Below, piece by piece: positions 58,842 to 64,000 of a DNA stretch of 64,000 nt (position 1 is its first letter; each line of letters opens with the position of its first letter). Origin of the DNA: Inmirania thermothiophila (GTDB lineage Bacteria; Pseudomonadota; Gammaproteobacteria; DSM-100275); NCBI RefSeq assembly GCF_003751635.1, contig NZ_RJVI01000002.1, forward strand, positions 1 to 64,000, given 5' to 3'. The notes below the pieces were generated by a model. It did no database searches. It saw only the letters and a list, made by a program, of their open reading frames with translations, and was not told where the DNA came from. The translations under genes and the position numbers were made by a program.

Positions 58842-58857
58842 GCCGCCCCCTCCCGGC

Positions 58858-59202
58858 TCACGCCTCCTCCACCAGCCGGTCCACCTTGGCGGCGCAGATG
58901 AAGTCGTTCTCGGACAGCCCCCCGACGGCGTGGGTGCTCCAGGTCACGGTGCACCGTCCCCAGCCCACCGCGAGCTCCGGGTGGTGGTCCTCGCGGTGGG
59001 CGACCCAGGCCACGGCGTTGACGAAGGCCATGGTCTCGTGGAAGTTCGCGAAGCGGAAGGTGCGCCGGATGGCACGGCCGTCGTCGGTGAGGGCCCAGCC
59101 CTCGGCCAGCCGCCCGAGCAGGTGCCGCGCCTGCGCCGGCTCCAGCGGCGGCGTCCCGCCCTCGCACGGCCGGCAGCGTCTCTTCGCCAGATCGTCGCTC
59201 AT
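58858..59202 (-). CDS. phhB: Pterin-4a-carbinolamine dehydratase
   Basis: The 114-residue protein has the family motif [33 protein letters not shown], including the HHP catalytic His residues. It recycles the carbinolamine formed by pterin-dependent hydroxylases; stand-alone copies are also common in bacteria without phhA. An AGGAGGCAAGGC region precedes ATG 59202, which overlaps the stop of the M48 protease gene. Confidence 0.92.
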   Translation of the reverse strand: MSDDLAKRRCRPCEGGTPPLEPAQARHLLGRLAEGWALTDDGRAIRRTFRFANFHETMAFVNAVAWVAHREDHHPELAVGWGRCTVTWSTHAVGGLSENDFICAAKVDRLVEEA

Positions 59203-60452
59203 CGCCTTGCCTCCTCGCGGGGCGCCTGCGCCCGTGGCGCCGCCCCGTCCTGCGGCAGTGTAGCCCCGAGCCAGCCCAGGCGCTCGGCCGGGGGCGGATG
59301 GCTGTCGTGCCAGGCCGAGTAGAGCGGGTCCGGCTGCGCCGCCGCGCTGTCCTCGTAGAGGGTGAGCAGCGCCCTGCGCAGCGGCACGCGCCCGACGACG
59401 GCTGCGGCGTAGGCGTCGGCCTCGCGTTCGTGGCGGCGGCTGACGGCGTGGACGAGCGGGGTGAGCGGGGCGGCGAGCCAGGGACCGGCGACGACGATCA
59501 GGAGCAGGGTCCCGTGGGGGGCGGGCCGGGCGGGTCCGAGCCCGCTCTGGAGCCACGGCTGCGAGGCGAGCCAGCCGAGCAGGGCGAGGCCCGCGAGCGA
59601 GACGGCGGCGGCGAGCGCGAGGCGGCGGCGGATGTGCCCGAGGCGGTCGTGGCCGAGCTCGTGGGCGACGACGGCGAGCACCTCCTCCGGGCCCAGGCGG
59701 GCGAGCAGGGTGTCGAAGAGGACGACGCGGCGGGCCGCGCCGAGGCCGGCGAAGTAGGCGTTGCCGTGGGCGCTGCGGCGCGAGCCGTCGGCCACCAGCA
59801 CCTCGCGCGCCCGCAGCCCGCAGCGGCGCAGCAGGTCCCGGATGTGCTCGGACAGGGTCGGGTCCGCGAGCGGCCGGTGGCGGAAGAAGAGCGGCGCGAT
59901 GAGGACCGGGAAGATCCAGGCCAGGAGCAGGTTGAGGGCCATCCAGAGCAGCCACACCCAGAGCCACCACGTGCGCGGGGCCGCGGCCACGAGCCACAGC
60001 GCCGCCGCCGCCGCAGGGCCGCCGAGGACGACCGCGAGGGCGGCCATGCGCCCGAGGTCGGCGAGGAAGAGGCGCGGCGTGGTGCGGTTGAAGCCGAAGC
60101 GCTCCTCCACCACGAAGGTCCGGTACGCGGCGAGGGGCAGGTGCAGCAGCGCCGACAGCAGCGCGAAGGCGCCGACCACGGCGAGGCCCAGGGCGAGGCC
60201 CTCGAGCCCCGCCGCCCGGCCTGCGCGGTCGAGGGCGTCGAGGCCGCCGCCCACGGTCCAGGCGAGCGCCAGCACCGCCTCCTGCACCGCGGCGACGGCG
60301 CCGAGACGGGCCCGCGCCGCGCCGTAGTCCGCGGCCCGCGGGCCCTGGGCGCGCCGGCGTGCGAGAAAACGGACCTGGCGCGCGGCGAGGGCGAGCTCCA
60401 CCGCCGTCACCGCGGCCACCAGGGCCGAGAACGCCGCCGCCGCCGGGTTCAC
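59199..60452 (-). CDS. M48-family membrane metalloprotease (CAAX prenyl protease 1/Ste24-like)
   Basis: The 417-residue protein has several transmembrane helices, the Ste24-type segment [22 protein letters not shown], the zinc site [13 protein letters not shown], and the third zinc ligand region [16 protein letters not shown]. It starts at GTG 60452 with AGAGG upstream. It is probably an inner-membrane quality-control protease. It is divergent from orn; their starts are 60 bases apart. Confidence 0.92.
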   Translation of the reverse strand: MNPAAAAFSALVAAVTAVELALAARQVRFLARRRAQGPRAADYGAARARLGAVAAVQEAVLALAWTVGGGLDALDRAGRAAGLEGLALGLAVVGAFALLSALLHLPLAAYRTFVVEERFGFNRTTPRLFLADLGRMAALAVVLGGPAAAAALWLVAAAPRTWWLWVWLLWMALNLLLAWIFPVLIAPLFFRHRPLADPTLSEHIRDLLRRCGLRAREVLVADGSRRSAHGNAYFAGLGAARRVVLFDTLLARLGPEEVLAVVAHELGHDRLGHIRRRLALAAAVSLAGLALLGWLASQPWLQSGLGPARPAPHGTLLLIVVAGPWLAAPLTPLVHAVSRRHEREADAYAAAVVGRVPLRRALLTLYEDSAAAQPDPLYSAWHDSHPPPAERLGWLGATLPQDGAAPRAQAPREEARR

Positions 60453-60466
60453 CGTGCGGCCTCTGC

Positions 60467-60472
60467 TACAAT
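60467..60472 (+). promoter_or_regulatory. -10 element of orn
   Basis: TACAAT at 60467-60472 lies 40 bases before ATG 60513, in the short gap between the divergent M48 protease and orn genes. No clear -35 is visible. Confidence 0.5.
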
Positions 60473-60512
60473 CGCCGGGCCCTGCCGGCGGAGATCAGCT
60501 CGAGAGCCTGTC

Positions 60513-61079
60513 ATGAGCGAAGCAAGCGAGGCGCCCGGCGCCGACCGTCTCATCTGGATCGACCTCGAGATGACGGGCCTCGACCCGGCGCGCGACACCA
60601 TACTCGAGATCGCCACCGTGGTCACGGATGCGCGGCTCGAGGTGGTGGCGGAAGGGCCGGTGCTGGCCATCCACCAGCCCGACGAGGTGCTCGCCGCGAT
60701 GGACGAGTGGAACCGCCGCCATCACGGCGCCTCGGGCCTCATCGCGCGCGTCCGCGCGAGCACCGTGACCCTGGCCGAGGCGGAGGAGCGCACCCTCGCC
60801 TTCCTCCGCCGGCACGTCCCCGAGGGCGCCTCGCCCATGTGCGGCAACAGCATCTGCCAGGACCGCCGCTTCCTCGCCCGCCTCATGCCCCGCCTCGAGG
60901 CCTATTTCCACTACCGCAACCTCGACGTCAGCACCCTCAAGGAGCTGGCGCGCCGGTGGGCGCCGGAGGTGGCGGCGGCCTTCCGCAAGGACCCGGCCCA
61001 CCTCGCCCTCTCCGACATCCACGACTCCATCCGCGAGCTGCGGCACTACCGCGATCATCTCCTGCGGCTTCCCTCCTGA
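60513..61079 (+). CDS. orn: Oligoribonuclease
   Basis: The 188-residue DEDD-type 3'-5' exonuclease has [25 protein letters not shown] (Asp, Glu), [18 protein letters not shown] and [21 protein letters not shown]. It degrades very short RNAs and pGpG to mononucleotides. Length and motifs match Orn. Confidence 0.96.
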   Translation: MSEASEAPGADRLIWIDLEMTGLDPARDTILEIATVVTDARLEVVAEGPVLAIHQPDEVLAAMDEWNRRHHGASGLIARVRASTVTLAEAEERTLAFLRRHVPEGASPMCGNSICQDRRFLARLMPRLEAYFHYRNLDVSTLKELARRWAPEVAAAFRKDPAHLALSDIHDSIRELRHYRDHLLRLPS

Positions 61080-61099
61080 ACGCCGTCCCCCGGCACGGC

Positions 61100-61128
61100 T
61101 TGCAAGGCAAAAGAAGCGTCTACATAAT
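61100..61128 (+). promoter_or_regulatory. Sigma-70-type promoter in an AT-rich intergenic region
   Basis: TTGCAA (61100-61105) and CATAAT (61123-61128) are separated by 17 bases. The 141-base gap between orn and the ThDP enzyme (61080-61220) is strikingly A-rich compared with the rest of the window. The leader would be about 85 bases, with a GGGAGGTGGGG Shine-Dalgarno before ATG 61221. Confidence 0.65.
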
Positions 61129-61179
61129 CCAGTTCAAGTTGGATAAGAAAAAGATAAAAGAACCACCGAGGATCAGACC

Positions 61180-61203
61180 AAAAAAACCGACCGCAAGGGT
61201 CGG
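61180..61203 (-). terminator. Intrinsic terminator on the minus strand
   Basis: On the minus strand CCGACC (61203-61198) and GGTCGG (61192-61187) form a 6-bp stem with a 5-base loop, followed at once by seven T (61186-61180). It faces the wrong way for the neighbouring plus-strand genes, so it would stop antisense transcription coming from the ThDP gene. Confidence 0.55.
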
Positions 61204-61220
61204 GAGAGGGAGGTGGGGCT

Positions 61221-63032
61221 ATGGCTGCCGTGGATCCGTCCGTCGCCGATGTGCAGGCACAATCCCGCATCGAGGCCGCCGATCTGATCGTCGCCTACCT
61301 CGAGCAGCTCGGGGTGGAGTACGTCTTCGGTGTCCCCGGTGGGGCCATCGAACCGCTCTACAACGCGCTCGCGCGCAGCGCAAGACGTGGCGGGCCGCGG
61401 CCCATCGTCGCCCGCCACGAGACCGGGGCCGCCTTCATGGCCGACGGCTACACCCGGATCACGGGGCGGCTGGGGGTGTGCTGCTCCACCACGGGTCCCG
61501 GTGCCACCAACCTGATCACCGGGGTCTCGTCCGCCTACGACAACAACATCCCGATGCTGGTGATCACGGCCCAGACCGCCCTCAACACCTTCGGCAAGGG
61601 GGCGATCCAGGAATCGTCGTGCACCGGCGTCAACACGGTCGGGATGTTCCAGTACTGCACGCGGTACAACACCCTCGTCTCGCACCCGGAGCAGCTGGAG
61701 CGCAAGCTCGCCTCGGCGGTGTTGTCCGCCTTCCAGTCGCCGGCGGGGCCGGCGCATCTGAGCATTCCGCTGGACATCCTGCGCGGCCCCGCGCCGGTTT
61801 CGTCGCCGAGCTTCGATCTCGCCGCGCTGCTGAGGCGGCCGTCGCTGATGGACGAGGACGCCGTGGAGCGGCTCTGCCAGGCGCTGACGGAGGCGCGCCG
61901 GCCGGTGATCGTCATCGGTGACGGATGCAGCGAGGCCATCGGCACCCTCCTCGAGGTGGCGCTGCTGCTCGAGGCGCAGGTCCTCACTACGCCGCACGGC
62001 AAGGGTCTGGTGAGTCCGTACCACCCGCTCTTCCGCGGGGTCATCGGGTTTGCCGGTCATCGCAGCGCCGAGCGGGTGCTGGAGGATCCGGGCGTGGATC
62101 TGGTGGTTGCCGTCGGGACCGGGCTCGGGGAGTTCGAGAGCAATGCCTGGGACGAGCGGGGACTGCTCAACCGCAGACTGGTCCACGTGGAGAGCACGGA
62201 GGGGCATCTCACCCGTTCCCCCATGGCCCGGCTCCACGTCCGCGGGCGCATCCTCTCCATCTTCGAGCGGGTCAAGGATCATCTGCTGGAGCGGGGCTAC
62301 GCCACGCGCGAGGACCTGCTGGAGGGGGCCCGGCGGAGTGTCTGGGGGGCGCCGGCGAGCGGGGAGGCGCCCCGGCGGCACTTCGAGCTCGACGACGAGG
62401 ACAAGTGCCGGGACGAGGGCGCGCCCATCAAGCCGCAGCGGCTGATGACGGAGCTCACCCGCCTGTTTCCGCCCAGCACGCGCTACTTCGCCGACACCGG
62501 CAGCAGCCTGGCCTGGACGATCCACTACCTGCACCCCTACGACCGGCGGGTGGCCGGGCGCCGGGACGCCCACGGGGGGCTCTACCGGACCTGCGTCAAC
62601 TTCGCCTCCATGGGCTGGGCCATCGGCGCCTCGGTGGGGGCAGCCGTGGGGGCCAGGGGCACCCCGGTGGTCTGCATCGTCGGCGACGGCGCCATGCTCA
62701 TGAGCGGTCAGGAGATCACGGTGGCCCTCCAGGAGCGGGTGCCGGTGGTCTTCGTGGTGCTCAACGACGGCGCCCTCGGCATGGTCAAGCACGGCCAGCG
62801 GCTCGGGGGCGCCGAGCGCATCGGCACCGAGCTGCCCGAGACCGACTTCGCCGCCATGGCGCGGGCCATGGGCGTGCCCGGGCATGTGATCCGCTCGCCG
62901 CAGGACCTCGAGGCGCTGGACGTGGCGGCCATCTGCGCCCGTCCCGGGCCTACGCTGCTGGACGTGCGCATCGATCCCGAGGAGATCCCGCCCATGGGCA
63001 AGCGGGTGCGCGTCCTGCAGGGTAAGGCCTGA
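61221..63032 (+). CDS. Thiamine diphosphate-dependent enzyme, acetolactate synthase-like
   Basis: The 603-residue protein has the three-domain layout of the acetolactate synthase/oxalyl-CoA decarboxylase/pyruvate oxidase family. The Pyr domain has VEYVFGVPGGAIEPLYNAL with catalytic Glu in ARHETGAAFMADGYTRITG. A Rossmann-like central domain follows. The PP domain carries the ThDP motif GDGAMLMSGQEITVALQERVPVVFVVLND. No ilvN-like small subunit is adjacent; the next two genes resemble citrate synthase/citryl-CoA lyase. The reaction is therefore probably not plain acetolactate synthesis, but the substrate is unknown. The start follows GGGAGGTGGGG. Confidence 0.8.
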   Translation: MAAVDPSVADVQAQSRIEAADLIVAYLEQLGVEYVFGVPGGAIEPLYNALARSARRGGPRPIVARHETGAAFMADGYTRITGRLGVCCSTTGPGATNLITGVSSAYDNNIPMLVITAQTALNTFGKGAIQESSCTGVNTVGMFQYCTRYNTLVSHPEQLERKLASAVLSAFQSPAGPAHLSIPLDILRGPAPVSSPSFDLAALLRRPSLMDEDAVERLCQALTEARRPVIVIGDGCSEAIGTLLEVALLLEAQVLTTPHGKGLVSPYHPLFRGVIGFAGHRSAERVLEDPGVDLVVAVGTGLGEFESNAWDERGLLNRRLVHVESTEGHLTRSPMARLHVRGRILSIFERVKDHLLERGYATREDLLEGARRSVWGAPASGEAPRRHFELDDEDKCRDEGAPIKPQRLMTELTRLFPPSTRYFADTGSSLAWTIHYLHPYDRRVAGRRDAHGGLYRTCVNFASMGWAIGASVGAAVGARGTPVVCIVGDGAMLMSGQEITVALQERVPVVFVVLNDGALGMVKHGQRLGGAERIGTELPETDFAAMARAMGVPGHVIRSPQDLEALDVAAICARPGPTLLDVRIDPEEIPPMGKRVRVLQGKA

Positions 63033-63045
63033 GGCGGAGGCGCCC

Positions 63046-63864
63046 GTGGAGCTTCCGCGCGATGTGATCCGCAGCCGCATCTGGGAGGAGGAGCCCGAGG
63101 CCGACAACGAGTTCGCGGCGCGTGCCTGCTACTGTCGCGGCTTCGACGTCTACGGTGAGCTCCTTACCAAGGCCGGCTTCATCGAGTATCTCTTTCTCCT
63201 CTTCGCGGGGGATCCCCCCACGGCGGCGCAGGCGCGCCTGCTGGATCGGCTGGCCCTGGCCCTCGCCAACCCCGGCCCGCGCGAGCCCAGCGTCAACGCC
63301 GCCATGGCCGCGGGGGCCGGCGGATCGAGCGCCGCCTCGGCCCTGATGGCCGCGCTCGCCGTGGGCGCGGGGGGGCTCGGCGGCGGCCGCGAGGTCTGGT
63401 GGGCGGTGCGGGGCTGGCACGCCTGCGGCACCGATCTCGAGGCCTGGGTGTGCTGGCTGCGTGAGCCGCCGGTGGAGCCGCGGGCCGACGTCTGGCCGGC
63501 GCCGGAGCATCCTGTGGGGTTCGACCCCAACGGCGCCTCCTGTGCGGAGCCGGTGCGGCGTACCCTGGATGCGCTCGCCGCCACCGGGGCGGGGGAGCGG
63601 CTGGCGTGGCTTCGTGCGCAGCGGCCGGTGCTGGAGGCGGCCGTGGGCTGTCCCCTGGCCATGAGCGGCGTTGCCGCCGCCGCCTACGCCGATCTCGGGC
63701 TGTCGCCGGAGCAGGCGGAGATGCTGCACCTGCTCCTACGCCTGCCCGGGGCGGCGGTGCACGCCCTCGAGCAGCAGGGGCTCGGGTGGCGGCGCTACCC
63801 CTTCTTCGCCGAGGGGCTCGAGCTTTTGGACGACCCGGGCGGGGCAGGGGAGGGTGCACCGTGA
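63046..63864 (+). CDS. Citrate synthase/citryl-CoA lyase-like protein
   Basis: The 272-residue protein starts at GTG 63046, 13 bases after the ThDP gene. YCRGFDVYGELLTKAGFIEYLFLLFAGDPPTAAQARLLDRLALALANPGPREPSVNAAMAAGAGGSS matches the entry part of the short citrate-synthase-like/citryl-CoA-lyase family, and SPEQAEMLHLLLRLPGAAVHALEQ its end. HPVGFDPNGASC stands where citrate synthases have HPxYxxxDPR, so the catalytic His and Asp cannot be assigned with confidence. It may work with the next gene, a second member of the same family. Function inferred from family only. Confidence 0.6.
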   Translation: MELPRDVIRSRIWEEEPEADNEFAARACYCRGFDVYGELLTKAGFIEYLFLLFAGDPPTAAQARLLDRLALALANPGPREPSVNAAMAAGAGGSSAASALMAALAVGAGGLGGGREVWWAVRGWHACGTDLEAWVCWLREPPVEPRADVWPAPEHPVGFDPNGASCAEPVRRTLDALAATGAGERLAWLRAQRPVLEAAVGCPLAMSGVAAAAYADLGLSPEQAEMLHLLLRLPGAAVHALEQQGLGWRRYPFFAEGLELLDDPGGAGEGAP

Positions 63865-64000
63865 GGGCGCGCACGCCGTACGGCCCCGGGAGGCTGCGCC
63901 GCACCGAGGGCCGCTACCGCACCCGCATGGGCAAGTGCTTTCCCGGCGAGCGGGTGGTCTTCCGCGGGCTCGACCTGCACCGCGACCTCGCCCGCGCCGA
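63861..64000 (+). CDS. Second citryl-CoA lyase-like protein (partial, runs off the window)
   Basis: From GTG 63861, overlapping the previous stop (GTGA), 46 codons are visible to the window edge. TRMGKCFPGERVVFRGLDLHRDL resembles the N-terminus of citryl-CoA lyase/citrate-synthase-like proteins, which share the FPGERVVFRGxDLH stretch. It appears to form a pair with the gene before it. Only the N-terminus can be judged. Confidence 0.5.
   Translation, partial: MRARTPYGPGRLRRTEGRYRTRMGKCFPGERVVFRGLDLHRDLARA

Noticed and set aside
61091-61104. CGGCACGGCTTGCA, similar to a sigma-54 promoter
   Set aside because: GG to GC spacing is 8 instead of 10 bases; a sigma-70-type reading of the same region fits better.

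Overview
This 64 kb window is very GC-rich (low 70s percent by eye) and densely coded. The order tRNA-Leu, tig, clpP, clpX, lon, hupB, tRNA-Val, tRNA-Asp, ppiD, the set ffs, dnaX, ybaB, recR, and orn next to rsgA all point to a gammaproteobacterium. A quinone-linked molybdoenzyme, several haem and Fe-S proteins, polyhydroxyalkanoate synthase and ergothioneine genes suggest a respiratory, probably chemolithotrophic organism such as a member of the Chromatiales or Ectothiorhodospiraceae. The lineage is inferred from gene content only.

Layout. 1-1719: end of ETF alpha, an alpha-methylacyl-CoA racemase and an archease-like protein. 1720-7213: a regulated intergenic region with a consensus sigma-54 promoter and inverted repeats, then a molybdoenzyme operon in the order Fe-S subunit, NrfD-type membrane anchor, Tat-exported Mo-bisMGD subunit, TorD-type chaperone, closed by a terminator. 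7246-14429: a run of overlapping genes: glycosyltransferase, methylglyoxal-synthase-like protein, multi-cluster ferredoxin, small cytochrome c, two tandem Mrp/ApbC ATPases, an unrecognised protein, an exported rhodanese-like protein and a pentahaem cytochrome. 14332-16625: an NtrC-type sigma-54 activator and a LysR regulator. 16665-19490 (minus): pntB, pntAA2, pntAA1. 19735-22072 (minus): histidine kinase and PhnD-like periplasmic binding protein. 22172-24701: modABC. 24708-27616: zur-znuCB divergent from znuA, then apbE. 28745-32623: phaC facing egtD (frameshifted) and egtB. 32742-34659: small membrane and regulatory genes. 34723-43530: the tRNA and proteostasis block. 43561-50943: fabI and a Yej/Opp-type peptide ABC transporter. 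50950-52890 (minus): arsR, arsC, acr3. 53039-54751: a sensor with no output domain. 54802-61079: ffs, dnaX, ybaB, recR, HIT protein, rsgA, phhB, an M48 protease and orn. 61080-64000: an AT-rich promoter region and a ThDP enzyme followed by two citrate-synthase/citryl-CoA-lyase-like genes, the last cut by the window edge.

How it fits together. The most interesting block is 1.7-24.7 kb. A Mo-bisMGD respiratory oxidoreductase sits behind a sigma-54 promoter with inverted repeats about 90-110 bp upstream. A sigma-54 activator, a histidine kinase and a PhnD-like binding protein, the same three component types as AioXSR/ArxXSR, lie in the same region, as do a chaperone gene, Fe-S carrier ATPases, extra electron carriers and a molybdate importer. 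Both Fe-S-binding subunits have aspartate where the family normally has a cluster-ligating cysteine. I could not assign a substrate.
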